From: a virus
Virus record (IMG/VR): IMGVR_UViG_3300017991_005548
Span: 1 to 64,000 of that record
Reading direction: 5' to 3' (one strand)
Length of the DNA stretch: 64,000 nt
A program made the translations under genes and the position numbers. Below are positions 16,470-25,591 of the stretch, in pieces (position 1 is the first letter of the stretch; each line of letters starts with the position of its first letter). The notes under the pieces are model-generated. The model saw only the letters and a program-made list of their open reading frames with translations, made no database searches and was not told the origin of the DNA.

Positions 16470-17434
16470 TATGGTGGCGCTCCTTTATATGGATGATCTG
16501 ATGGTAAATTATCTTCTAGACTCCATTTCCAGGCCAAATAACCTTCGAGTTTTTGTCTTGTATCCAAAGTCTCGTCTTCAACAACTATTAACTCCCCAAT
16601 AGCTCCATCAAAACGTTTATTTCCTCCCCCAACATCTCCATCCCCGATCTCAAATAACTGAGTTGTATCATTGGGAATAGAAGTTGGGTTCGTTTGAACA
16701 GACTCAGCTTGCTCAACCCCATTCACAAAACATCTAGCATCTCCATATGTCCCACCCTGAGGTCTTGTCATTACAGTTATGGTAGGGGTACTAAGAGTTA
16801 CTGGTGTATATTTGTCATTACCATTATTATATCTCCAAGCCCATCCATCAGAACCAACAGACACCTTAATTGAATTTGTGACATTTCCACTAAAACCACA
16901 CCAACGATCATCTGAAGTTACACTACTATCAACCACTATGACTACGGCAATCATAACATCAGGGTTAGCTCCAAGACCAAGTCTTGAATTTATAGATAAT
17001 TCTTTTTGTGGGAAATCTAGAATATTTAACCCATTTATATTTCTTGTTCCTGTAATTGGTTGATCTGATCCGCTTCCTTGAGTTACATCATAATTATTCC
17101 CAGACTTGTCGTCCCATTGACTTACATTTCCACCTGAATCCGTTATGGTGTCAGAATCTGTTGCGTCCCACCAACCAACAGGACTGACATCTAATGGATT
17201 AAACCCTCTACTTGATGAAGAACTGCTAGAAGAAACATTATTAAAACTCTCCGAACTGTCTGAGGAACTAGAAGTACTTGATTCCAATGTACACTCAAGA
17301 CAAGAGTCAAAAACCCCACCTATTTCAGATGGATCTGCATTAATTGCTTCAGTTGTCTCTTCAACAAATAAATAGCATTGTCCATCTATCTTAACTGAAG
17401 CCCCCTGATAATCTTGAAATATCTTAACTGACAT
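16469..17434 (-). CDS. YQG-module LamG-like surface protein 3
   Basis: 321 aa from the ATG at 17434 (reading MSVKIFQDYQG), chosen because it overlaps the upstream stop as TAATG and matches its paralogues; an in-frame ATG 12 nt earlier is less likely. YQG module, serine linker, LamG-like domain (VGWWDATDSDT, VSQWDDKSGN, LAWKWSL). Confidence 0.83.
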   Translation of the reverse strand: MSVKIFQDYQGASVKIDGQCYLFVEETTEAINADPSEIGGVFDSCLECTLESSTSSSSDSSESFNNVSSSSSSSSRGFNPLDVSPVGWWDATDSDTITDSGGNVSQWDDKSGNNYDVTQGSGSDQPITGTRNINGLNILDFPQKELSINSRLGLGANPDVMIAVVIVVDSSVTSDDRWCGFSGNVTNSIKVSVGSDGWAWRYNNGNDKYTPVTLSTPTITVMTRPQGGTYGDARCFVNGVEQAESVQTNPTSIPNDTTQLFEIGDGDVGGGNKRFDGAIGELIVVEDETLDTRQKLEGYLAWKWSLEDNLPSDHPYKGAPP

Positions 17435-18315
17435 TATGGAACCCACTTATTATTCAAATAATTAATCACAGTATCTTGCTCAGAACTTGTCAAATCTTCG
17501 TTATAGAAAATCAATTCGCAAAGAGCCATTTTTAAATACCTAACATTCCCTGAGATAGGATCACCACCTATACGGATGTTGTTATAAACTGATCCTGCAA
17601 TTGTTGAACCTCTCTGAAACTTAGAAACTTGTATCTGATCAAAAGTAAAACTAGCTGATGCAACTCCATTAACTTCAAAATCACCATCTGTATAACAAAA
17701 ATCATTGGCATCATTTGTTGGTCTCCAAGCCGCAACAGTTCCACTAGCTAGTCGAATGTTACCTCTATCGCCTGCATTTGAGACCAAACCACTACAACAT
17801 CCAGTATTTGGCTGACCAGACTTTACAATGACTGCCGCAAAGACCCACTCCATATCTGTAACATTAATAGAATTCCTTTGCAGAAAATCATTTGAACCAT
17901 CAAAAGTTAAAGTGTTAAGATTATTTTGAGTTTCCAATTCTGTTTGAGGCTGATTCGACCCAGTTCCCTGAGTTACATGGAAATTGTTTCCTGATTTATC
18001 ATCCCATTGACTAACAAATCCACCTGAATCGGTTATAGTGTCCGTATCAGATGCGTCATACCACAAAGACAAGCCTGGGATATCATATGGGAAGAAGCCA
18101 CTTGATGACGAACTGGAAGAAGAAGTATTTCCTATGCTTTCAGAACTGTCTGAAGAACTTGATTCTAGAGCACACTCTAAACACGAACTAAAAGTCCCAC
18201 CTACCTCTGATGGATCGGTATCTACTGGAGCAGTTGTTTCTCCTACAAAAAGATAACACTCTCCGTTTATCTTAATTGAAGGACCTTGATATTCTTGTAA
18301 GATTTTATCATCCAT
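17434..18315 (-). CDS. YQG-module LamG-like surface protein 4
   Basis: 293 aa from ATG 18315 (MDDKILQEYQG), overlapping the upstream stop as TAATG. Module, short linker SSDSSESIGNTSSSSSSSS, LamG-like domain with LSLWYDASDTDTITDSGG and VSQWDDKSGN, ending in an INYLNNKWVP helix. It has an extra GCCSG cysteine pair near the middle. Confidence 0.83.
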   Translation of the reverse strand: MDDKILQEYQGPSIKINGECYLFVGETTAPVDTDPSEVGGTFSSCLECALESSSSDSSESIGNTSSSSSSSSGFFPYDIPGLSLWYDASDTDTITDSGGFVSQWDDKSGNNFHVTQGTGSNQPQTELETQNNLNTLTFDGSNDFLQRNSINVTDMEWVFAAVIVKSGQPNTGCCSGLVSNAGDRGNIRLASGTVAAWRPTNDANDFCYTDGDFEVNGVASASFTFDQIQVSKFQRGSTIAGSVYNNIRIGGDPISGNVRYLKMALCELIFYNEDLTSSEQDTVINYLNNKWVP

Positions 18316-19181
18316 TATATGCCCCACTTATCAGACAAATAATCTTCCACTTGTAATCTCTCACTAGTCGTTAAAGCTCTATTGTATATTATTATTTCTC
18401 CAATATCACCATTAAAAGTCTCCCCAATACGCAAACTATAATTAGATGGGTTGGCAAAATCATTTGTTGTTAAGTCGCTGAACTGGGAGGTTCCATTCAT
18501 CCAAACATTCTGGCCAACACCATCTTCATTCCTCATGGTAAAATAATTCCAGTTATTACCTCCAGTCCAAGACCACTGACACCTTCCTCCAGCACTCCAT
18601 TCTCCAAAATCGAAATACCCATCACCAGTACTCCACGTCAAGTGACATCCAATTCTATTTACTTCTCTTGGATTTGAAAAAATTGGATAGCTTGCTGTAG
18701 TTACGCTTCTTTTCTGAACGATGAACATTGTTATATCATCTTGAGGCCATGTATATGGATCTTTATCCATGTAATCTCCCCCATCCCATCTAATAATATT
18801 ATTGCCATTTTGAACATTTGTTTGATAGGTTGGTTGTAACGAACCAGTCCCTTGAGTAACATCATTGTCATTACCTGATTTGTCATCCCATTGACTAACA
18901 CTGCCAGAGGATTCTGTTATGGTATTAGAATCAGCCGCGTCAAGCCACAATTGAATGTCTGCAATATCATATGGGAAGAAACCACTCGAACTGGAAGAAG
19001 AACTTGAATCCAACGAACTTGATGAACTTTCTAGAGTACACTCCAAACAAGAATCATAGGTCCCTCCAATCTCAGATGGGTCAGCATTAATACTTTCAGT
19101 TGTTTCCTCAACAAATATATAACACTGCCCATCGATTTTAACAGAAAAGCCTTGATAATTTTGAAATATCTTAACTGACAT
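18315..19181 (-). CDS. YQG-module LamG-like surface protein 5
   Basis: 288 aa from ATG 19181 (MSVKIFQNYQG), overlapping the upstream stop as TGATG. Module, linker, LamG-like domain (IQLWLDAADSNT, VSQWDDKSGN, VEDYLSDKWGI). The interior is rich in Trp, typical of sugar-binding beta sandwiches. Confidence 0.83.
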   Translation of the reverse strand: MSVKIFQNYQGFSVKIDGQCYIFVEETTESINADPSEIGGTYDSCLECTLESSSSSLDSSSSSSSSGFFPYDIADIQLWLDAADSNTITESSGSVSQWDDKSGNDNDVTQGTGSLQPTYQTNVQNGNNIIRWDGGDYMDKDPYTWPQDDITMFIVQKRSVTTASYPIFSNPREVNRIGCHLTWSTGDGYFDFGEWSAGGRCQWSWTGGNNWNYFTMRNEDGVGQNVWMNGTSQFSDLTTNDFANPSNYSLRIGETFNGDIGEIIIYNRALTTSERLQVEDYLSDKWGI

Positions 19182-20104
19182 CAGATTCCCCACTTATCCA
19201 TTAAATAATTTTCAACAGTAATTCTTTCACCATCTGTTAAATCTCTATCATAAATAACAACTTCTCCACAATAGAACCTGGCATAAGCATTGTTCCCTCG
19301 ATTAACTCCTAATCTAATTCTACTTGAAAAAAGACTAAAAGTATCATTTCTAGTTGAGCCTGTTTGACTACCGTTTAAAAAGGCTTTTTGTTGAGATCCT
19401 GTATTCCAAGCTGTAAAAAGATATCTAGTATTATTAACTGGACTTCCATATGTTATCTGCCTTTGAGTTGTGGTAGCATCATGATATCTATAGTCCATAT
19501 TAGCTGACCCTGCAAAACTTAACTGTAATGCTCCAGCAAAATTAAATACATTATGACTACTATATATACCATCATTAGTGTCAAATGGAGAGAACGCAGT
19601 AACAGCCATAAAAATTGTAAATGCTCCTGATGGACTTGCAGATAAGTTTTCCATATCATCATCAACTCCATCAAAAAACATACAGCCAAGGCCATTAAAA
19701 CCAGAAGAAAGATATTGAGGTTGTTTGGTTCCAGTCCCTTGAGTTAAATCCCACCCTCCAGTCCATTTGTCATCAATTTGGGAAATAGATCCTGCTGACT
19801 CTGTAATCGTATTAGAATCTGATGCATCATACCAAGCATAAAGGTTGTTGATGTCATATGGGTAGAAACCACTTGAGGAAGAGCTACTGGAAGAAACATT
19901 ATTGAAACTCTCAGAACTTTCCGAAGAACTAGAAGTACTTGAAGAACTAGACTCTAATTCACATTGAAGACAAGAGTCGTAAATTCCACCAATCTCAGAT
20001 GGGTCAGCATTAATTGCTTCGGTAGTTTCCTCAACGAATATATAACACTGCCCATCGATTTTAACAGAAGAGCCTTGGTAATCTTGAAATATCTTGACTG
20101 ACAT
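19181..20104 (-). CDS. YQG-module LamG-like surface protein 6 (first of the tandem set)
   Basis: 307 aa. Module (IFQDYQG, CYIFVEET, YDSCLQCELES), serine linker, LamG-like domain (LYAWYDASDSNT, ISQIDDKW, VENYLMDKWGI). First gene of the stop/start-coupled run of six, so it sets translation of the others. It starts 42 nt after the release factor stop. Confidence 0.83.
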   Translation of the reverse strand: MSVKIFQDYQGSSVKIDGQCYIFVEETTEAINADPSEIGGIYDSCLQCELESSSSSTSSSSESSESFNNVSSSSSSSSGFYPYDINNLYAWYDASDSNTITESAGSISQIDDKWTGGWDLTQGTGTKQPQYLSSGFNGLGCMFFDGVDDDMENLSASPSGAFTIFMAVTAFSPFDTNDGIYSSHNVFNFAGALQLSFAGSANMDYRYHDATTTQRQITYGSPVNNTRYLFTAWNTGSQQKAFLNGSQTGSTRNDTFSLFSSRIRLGVNRGNNAYARFYCGEVVIYDRDLTDGERITVENYLMDKWGI

Positions 20105-20146
20105 TAGTATAAAAAGTTTTGATTGTCTCGATATTTATTTCAAGAT

Positions 20147-20864
20147 TTACCCTCTTAACCCCTTGCTGATTTTGGAATACTCATCATAGATCAGGTTCAA
20201 TTTCCCTTTCATAATATCTTGGGGTCTGAACTTTTTCTTTATTCTTTCGTCCTTAACTCTACTCTCAATGAAATTATAGGTTCTAACCCTGGTCCCTCTG
20301 CCCATGTCTCCTATTTGCTCTCTACGTTTATTATTATGATCGTTATGGTCCTTTGCGCCTTGCATGGCGTTAATACGGCTAGTAACGACTGAGAGAGCTA
20401 TTTGACGGTTTCTGTGCTGATTCTTGGTATTGGCGCAAGCAGATATGCCAGTAGGCTTATGAGTTATCTTGACATTAGAGGCAGTTCTATTCCTATGTTG
20501 ACCACCAGGACCTCCACCACAGAAACATTCAATTTCGAAATCAGCCATATTTAACTGATATTCGTAACATTCTGTGTATGGAAGAACTGCAACAGCAATA
20601 GTAGAGGTATGTCGTCTACCTTTTGACTCTGTGGGGGGACACCTCTGAACGCGATGTATGCCGCTTTCTAAAGAGAACTTATTGGTGAGATTTTTGCCTG
20701 ACAACAGGAATGAATATGAAGAAACAGAATGGCTAAAGACAATCCATGGAGATGTCTTCTGCCTTACAATACCCTTGGTACATTTTTACCATGTCTACTA
20801 AGAAAAGTTTGGAGTCTTCTCCACCTTCTCCAGCTTTGAGTTCGAGTACAATTTGTTCTTTCAT
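20147..20864 (-). CDS. RF1-like peptide chain release factor with programmed +1 frameshift
   Basis: Two frames joined at 20735. The first frame starts at ATG 20864 after a perfect AGGAGG and gives 43 residues (LELKAGEGGEDSKLF, VDMVKMYQ), the start of release factor domain 2. It then meets UAG inside CTTTAGC. A +1 shift continues for 195 residues: SLESGIHRVQR, then PPT in the stop-reading position (P-x-T as in RF1, not SPF as in RF2), then the catalytic GGPGGQHRN. Total about 238 aa. The alignment to RF1 runs straight through the junction. The N-terminal domain 1 is absent, as in PrfH-type factors. Predicted to release peptides at UAG/UAA. It has its own promoter at 20892-20919. A sequencing indel is the alternative. 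Confidence 0.85.
20732..20738 (-). other. Programmed +1 ribosomal frameshift site (CTTTAGC)
   Basis: The heptamer CTT TAG C at codons 43-44 matches the prfB site CTT TGA C except that the stop is TAG. P-site tRNA-Leu can slip from CUU to UUU. No strong internal Shine-Dalgarno like that of prfB lies directly upstream (only AUGGAU), which is a difference. Confidence 0.75.
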
Positions 20865-20891
20865 AATAAACCTCCTGAGGTTACAACGATC

Positions 20892-20919
20892 ATTATACCA
20901 TTTATTATAGGAAAATCAA
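20892..20919 (-). promoter_or_regulatory. Sigma70-like promoter of the release factor gene
   Basis: TTGATT, 16-nt spacer, TATAAT. The start site would lie near 20885, about 10 nt before the AGGAGG ribosome site. Confidence 0.65.
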
Positions 20920-20920
20920 G

Positions 20921-21322
20921 TTATTCTGTTAGATCTGTTAATTTGAACTGAGGGCTGTTTACACTTGCTTGTAAAGGCTCGACTGGAGTTATATTATCTT
21001 CTAATTCTTCTTTTGTTGCACCAATTATTTGAAGAACCTCTCCATCAATATTGTCTACATCAAACTTTCTATAGCTAATTTTGGTCATTTCATCTCCATC
21101 AAAAACAGCGTATGGATAGACAATTTGTGGGTGATCCTCTCCATTTAGTCTCATATTCATTAATTGAGATTCCAAATCAGGATCATCTAAATGAATTCGA
21201 ATAAATTCTTTATCTTCTTGAATTCCCCAAGGTGAATCATCAAGTTTAACTATAATAATATCTCCTTTCTCGTGAACCCCATGTAGACTAAATCCATTAT
21301 TTACAAGTGCTATTAATGCCAT
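20921..21322 (-). CDS. Acidic protein of unknown function
   Basis: 133 aa, beta-rich N-terminal half (IIIVKLDDSPWGI) and acidic C-terminal half. Not recognised. It lies between the beta-helix YQG protein and the release factor promoter, and its stop is immediately before that promoter. Confidence 0.6.
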   Translation of the reverse strand: MALIALVNNGFSLHGVHEKGDIIIVKLDDSPWGIQEDKEFIRIHLDDPDLESQLMNMRLNGEDHPQIVYPYAVFDGDEMTKISYRKFDVDNIDGEVLQIIGATKEELEDNITPVEPLQASVNSPQFKLTDLTE

Positions 21323-21332
21323 ATTATTTCTC

Positions 21333-22493
21333 CTATGTGTTTAATTCAAATGCTCCAATATCTGGAGGATCTTTTCTAGTTGTTCCAAGTATATCTGTCT
21401 CTACTCCAGAAATAGCTATCCCAGCCGCATAGATGTCAGCACTAGAATTTTTAACACTATGATCAGACCCAACTGTCGTCCATTGATCGGAGCTGGATTT
21501 ACTTATTAAATTACCACTTCCCAACCAAGAATTCGCTGTGGTATCAGAAGAACAACAATAGTCAACATTTTCTGTAATAATTCCAAGTGTGTAAAAATCA
21601 TCCCCACCATTATCCATACTAATGTTGTTCTGGCAATTCCAATCAACAGTGACATCATTTAAGGTGCGGATGTAAAAACCTCTTGTTCCATAGTTGTAAA
21701 TAGAATTATTATATGTATTAAGAGTGTAGTTATATGTGCCATCATTCTCATAAAGTTGAAATGCTACTGCACCATCTCTTGTTTCACTTCCCGAACAATA
21801 GAATGAATTATTGATAATATTAAATACACCATCTACGTTATAGACATTAATAAATATACAAAATGCGCTATTAGCTCCCTGTAATTGGAATACGCAGTTC
21901 TTAACTGTCAAATGATTCGCATGACCTTCACCTTGAGCAAACAATGTGGTAGCAAATGTATTTGTCCCGATTACTCTCATTCCATCAATTTCTACATATG
22001 GGTCAACAATTGTAAATACACTACCACTTGAAGAACAATACGCCCCATTGAGGGCAGTTGTTCCATCATGTTTGTGGCCATCTGCTGGAGCTATTTTTAG
22101 ATGATTATTCTCATCTTGATTAGTGCCTCCACTAATTACACATGTTCCTGCGTTAAACCCTGAATCAACTAAGCCGAGAACGACACCTCTGTCCGTAAAG
22201 TCTGTATTTCTAGCCGCTTCAAATGCGGCTAATGAAGAATAATCTCCATCGATGTTTTTTATTGTATAAACTTCTGGATCTCCAAATGATGAAGTAGAGC
22301 TAGATTCCGAATAAGCTTCAGATGATGATGAAGAACTGGATTCTAATTTACATTCCAAACAAGAGTCGTAAGTTCCACCTATAACACTTGGGTCTGTATT
22401 AAATGGTTGAGTCGTTTCTCCAATAAATTTATAACAAACATCATTTATTTTAATAGATGCTCCTTGATAATCATCAAATATTTTATTTGCCAT
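21333..22493 (-). CDS. YQG-module parallel beta-helix surface protein
   Basis: 386 aa. YQG module (IFDDYQG, CYKFIGET, YDSCLECKLES), short serine linker with SEAYSESSS, then a right-handed parallel beta-helix-like domain (about 90-386). The repeating pattern of short strands and Asn/Cys ladders (VEIDGMRVIGTN, LTVKNCVFQL, FNIINNSFYC, NTYNNSIYNYG) is that of pectate-lyase-like or right-handed beta-helix proteins, and it ends with PDIGAFE, as many of them do. Possible polysaccharide binding or lyase; no catalytic set can be assigned. Confidence 0.8.
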   Translation of the reverse strand: MANKIFDDYQGASIKINDVCYKFIGETTQPFNTDPSVIGGTYDSCLECKLESSSSSSSEAYSESSSTSSFGDPEVYTIKNIDGDYSSLAAFEAARNTDFTDRGVVLGLVDSGFNAGTCVISGGTNQDENNHLKIAPADGHKHDGTTALNGAYCSSSGSVFTIVDPYVEIDGMRVIGTNTFATTLFAQGEGHANHLTVKNCVFQLQGANSAFCIFINVYNVDGVFNIINNSFYCSGSETRDGAVAFQLYENDGTYNYTLNTYNNSIYNYGTRGFYIRTLNDVTVDWNCQNNISMDNGGDDFYTLGIITENVDYCCSSDTTANSWLGSGNLISKSSSDQWTTVGSDHSVKNSSADIYAAGIAISGVETDILGTTRKDPPDIGAFELNT

Positions 22494-22508
22494 AATTTAC
22501 TCTTTTCT

Positions 22509-23012
22509 TTATGGATAATTGGTAGGCAATAAATTCCCATAAAAAGTTACTGTTGGAGCATAAGCAACTTCTACCAAATCACCTACTTCCACATCAAAAG
22601 GTACAGATTGAGTTTTTGATCGTACTCCTCCACCTCTATACTCTTCAACATTATTGATTTTAATGCTACAAGTGTAACCAAGGTTACCAGTATGCCAAAC
22701 TCTCAAAACTCCATCTCTTGGGACAGAATCTATTAATGTTGAATATGTCCCACCAACTCCAGTTTTATAGAAATAATTCTCGCTAAGATAATATGCGACT
22801 GCATGTTCTATTGCAGTTAATGTAGTTCTACCTTGACTGTCTGCTGTTATATATGCAGAATAACCTGATATATTGTCATAGATCACAGAACTTAAACTAG
22901 CATCTTTAGGAGTTCCATCTGTTTTAGTTCCAACATACTCAAAAGCTTTTTGAGTTCCTTGGTCATTTATGACAATAGCAGAGCCAACATAAGAATAATA
23001 ATGTTTACTCAT
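22509..23012 (-). CDS. Small two-part surface protein, unknown (paralogue of 23027-23509)
   Basis: 167 aa without the YQG module or serine linker. The C-terminal 70 residues (RVWHTGNLGYT, VEVAYAPTVTFYGNLLP) are shared with the next upstream gene, while the N-terminal halves differ. Probably beta-sandwich structural proteins of the same particle; function unknown. Spacing on both sides is about 15 nt. Confidence 0.65.
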   Translation of the reverse strand: MSKHYYSYVGSAIVINDQGTQKAFEYVGTKTDGTPKDASLSSVIYDNISGYSAYITADSQGRTTLTAIEHAVAYYLSENYFYKTGVGGTYSTLIDSVPRDGVLRVWHTGNLGYTCSIKINNVEEYRGGGVRSKTQSVPFDVEVGDLVEVAYAPTVTFYGNLLPTNYP

Positions 23013-23026
23013 AATTCACCTCATTG

Positions 23027-23509
23027 TTATGGATAATTAAATGGCAATATAACGCCATAAAAAGTTACTGTTGGAGCATAAGCAACTTCTACTGAAGCGC
23101 CTTCCGCAACATTAAAGCCTCTCGACAAAGTAAAAGATTTTGCATGTGATGATGCATATATTTGCGATCCGTTAACAACTACTCGCATTGTATATCCAGC
23201 GTTACCAGTATGCCAAATCCTCATAACTCCCTCTGCGGGAGCACTAGACCATAAAGTACTTAAACTGCCAGTAACACCACTGACAGAAGCGTAATTGGTA
23301 AACGCCAACAAATACTCTGCCCCATCATAGTCTGATTTCCCCTGTGGATCTGCATATGTAAATATAGACCCATTAGATGTTCCTGTCACTCCTGATGGGT
23401 ATGCACTAGGCACTCCTGTTGTTTGACCAATACGTTCAAGGTATACAACCTCATCCCCAATATCATACGAGACTCCATCTCCTTGATCTGATGTAAAATA
23501 ATAACTCAT
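23027..23509 (-). CDS. Small two-part surface protein, unknown (paralogue of 22509-23012)
   Basis: 160 aa. C-terminal part RIWHTGNAGYT and VEVAYAPTVTFYGVILPF matches the paralogue; the N-terminal half is Gly/Ser/Tyr-rich. Same operon as the flanking YQG-module genes. Confidence 0.65.
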   Translation of the reverse strand: MSYYFTSDQGDGVSYDIGDEVVYLERIGQTTGVPSAYPSGVTGTSNGSIFTYADPQGKSDYDGAEYLLAFTNYASVSGVTGSLSTLWSSAPAEGVMRIWHTGNAGYTMRVVVNGSQIYASSHAKSFTLSRGFNVAEGASVEVAYAPTVTFYGVILPFNYP

Positions 23510-23520
23510 AACTTTACTCC

Positions 23521-24087
23521 TTAAAAAGATCCTTGTTGATATTCATAAACTGTTGGGGTTACATCAATAGATTTTTGGTTATATTCCCAAACATTTTGTG
23601 GGAAGCAAGCCTCTTCACAAACATCAACAACTTGGTCTTCTGAGAAATTCTGATAAGCAAGTGGAGCGTCAAGAGTGATGATGTCTTCTGCTCCATAGTT
23701 TCTGTAATGACCACTGTAAATCGCATCTATACAAACAGGTCCTTCGTTAATGACCCCTAAAAATGGGGGTGGTGAGAACTGCAATCCATTTATGTTTTCA
23801 AGTACATGTTGAATAGTACCATTAGTACACTCATAAGAACTTGAAGACGATTCATTACCAACAGATTCTGAAGATGAACTTTCTGCTCCAATAGATTCAG
23901 ATGATTCTGACAATGAACTTTCAGATGAAGAACTATCTAAAGCACATTCCAAACATGAATCAAAAACTTCTTCGATTTCAATTGGATAAGAATTAATAGG
24001 TTTTACGGTTTCACCGATCCATTTATAACAAACACCATTAATCTTAATGGATGCTCCTTGATAATCGTCAAATATTTTATTCGCCAT
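23521..24087 (-). CDS. Short YQG-module surface protein
   Basis: 188 aa. Module (IFDDYQG, CYKWIGET, FDSCLECALDS), serine linker, then the middle domain of about 75 aa with two Cys motifs (CTNGTI, CEEACF) seen also at 11787-12995 and 24098-25516. It lacks the large C-terminal domain and may be a minimal or truncated member. Confidence 0.78.
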   Translation of the reverse strand: MANKIFDDYQGASIKINGVCYKWIGETVKPINSYPIEIEEVFDSCLECALDSSSSESSLSESSESIGAESSSSESVGNESSSSSYECTNGTIQHVLENINGLQFSPPPFLGVINEGPVCIDAIYSGHYRNYGAEDIITLDAPLAYQNFSEDQVVDVCEEACFPQNVWEYNQKSIDVTPTVYEYQQGSF

Positions 24088-24097
24088 AATTTACTCC

Positions 24098-25516
24098 TTA
24101 AACTGCTCCACCATCATAAACTGCTCCCCATTCTGATCCAATTGCAGTTCTCCCTGCTTCAGCGGCACCTCCCGCAGTGTATTTACTGTTGCCGAACGTT
24201 GGGATTCCTGCGGCAGGTTTTAACGATTGACCTCCCCATGAAATCAGAAGTGCATCATAGTTAGCAGTAGACAGGGCATCGTAAGGAGTGCCACGAGCTA
24301 TTTCTGCCATGAACTCATGTATTACTGTGACGTTAGAAACATCCCAGTTGCTGAGGTCTTGGTCAAAATTAGGTTGGAACCTAATGGCTTGTTGAATATC
24401 AGTAACGCTTGATGTATCCCACACCCCTATCGGCTGATTGAATACGCCTCTACTGGCTAAAGTTGCACCTAGCATATTTGCCAGTGTTGTCACGTTACCC
24501 ATGTTTGTAAAGTTTTGGATCGCGCCATTGAATAAAGGACAAGTATTAAACATACCTGAGCAGTCAGTGACACTATTCATGTCCCAGTTCCAATTTGCGC
24601 TTGCGCCTGTCATTCCAGTACATCCTGCGAACATCCATGAACAATCCGAACACGCCGACAAATCAGGCACATCAGATGCGGTGATTTCAAGGCCACTACA
24701 ACTCGAAAATGCGTTAGCCATCTGAGGCCACTGATACGTTCCCCACTGTCGAATTTCTTTGAGCTTTGATGCATATCCCCATCCTGAAATCCAACCAGAA
24801 GAAGAAGAGAAGTCAACAGACATTTCATACTCGGTATCTGCGTCAGGATAGATATGTTCGATTATAAATCCACCAGTAACCGTTTGTTGGTTTCCATCAC
24901 CCCAATCAATATATGTTGTGTTAGGGTTACCTATGTAAATTTGAACTGTTTTATTCTCTCCTGAATCCCACAATGCTTTAAAAAGATCACCCTCAGGGTA
25001 AGAACTGCTTGACGAACTTGAAGTTGAACATGGATCATCACAAACCTCTACAACTTGTCCAACCGAATACTTACTTGCCGCACCTGGCTCAACTAAAGAA
25101 ATACCAATCCAAAGACCAACATTTATCTCTCCAATATCATTTCCATTTACACAAACAAAACCTGAAAAAGTATTTAATGGAGAAGTTGATTCAAAGCCTA
25201 ATACATTTCCTACAATGGTTAATATTGAAACAGTGGCACAACCTTCTGAACTTGATGAAGAAACATTTTCTTCACTTTCTGAAGAATTGGAACTAGAAGA
25301 ACTGCTAACATTACCAATTGATTCAGAAGATGATGATTGAGTACTTTCTGATGAACTTGATTCAATAGCACATTCGAGACAATTATCAAAAACTTCTTCT
25401 ATTTCGCTTGGGCTTGAATTAACAGAACTAGTTGTTTCACCGATCCATTTATAACAAACCCCACCTATTTTAATTGATGCTCCTTGATAATCGTCAAATA
25501 TTTTTTCTCTACCCAT
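24098..25516 (-). CDS. YQG-module surface protein with BspA-like (DUF285) repeats
   Basis: 472 aa. Module (IFDDYQG, CYKWIGET, FDNCLECAIES), linker, Cys-bearing middle domain, then a PKD-like start (TYIDWGDGNQQTV) and repeats of the BspA/DUF285 type (SWMFAGCTGMTGA, SGMFNTCPLFNGA, LSNWDVSNVTVIHEFM). Such repeats occur in surface adhesins and phage proteins. Starts at ATG 25516 after AGAGAG. No terminator lies between the last tRNA of array 2 and this gene, so read-through is possible. Confidence 0.82.
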   Translation of the reverse strand: MGREKIFDDYQGASIKIGGVCYKWIGETTSSVNSSPSEIEEVFDNCLECAIESSSSESTQSSSSESIGNVSSSSSSNSSESEENVSSSSSEGCATVSILTIVGNVLGFESTSPLNTFSGFVCVNGNDIGEINVGLWIGISLVEPGAASKYSVGQVVEVCDDPCSTSSSSSSSYPEGDLFKALWDSGENKTVQIYIGNPNTTYIDWGDGNQQTVTGGFIIEHIYPDADTEYEMSVDFSSSSGWISGWGYASKLKEIRQWGTYQWPQMANAFSSCSGLEITASDVPDLSACSDCSWMFAGCTGMTGASANWNWDMNSVTDCSGMFNTCPLFNGAIQNFTNMGNVTTLANMLGATLASRGVFNQPIGVWDTSSVTDIQQAIRFQPNFDQDLSNWDVSNVTVIHEFMAEIARGTPYDALSTANYDALLISWGGQSLKPAAGIPTFGNSKYTAGGAAEAGRTAIGSEWGAVYDGGAV

Positions 25517-25591
25517 AAAAAATCTCTCTAGATAATATTGATAAATAGTTCAATATATATATCTGAGAAACCTTTGGAAAAATAGAGAGTT

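Noticed and set aside
17434-17446. Earlier in-frame ATG starts of the LamG-type genes (MGSIM, MGHIM, MGNLM)
   Set aside because: The later ATG overlaps the upstream stop (TAATG or TGATG), matches all paralogues and gives the conserved N-terminus.
20147-20704. Release factor as a short ORF beginning at TTG 20704
   Set aside because: The conserved domain 2 start (LELKAGEGG) lies upstream in the other frame behind a perfect ribosome site, and a +1 slip site joins them.
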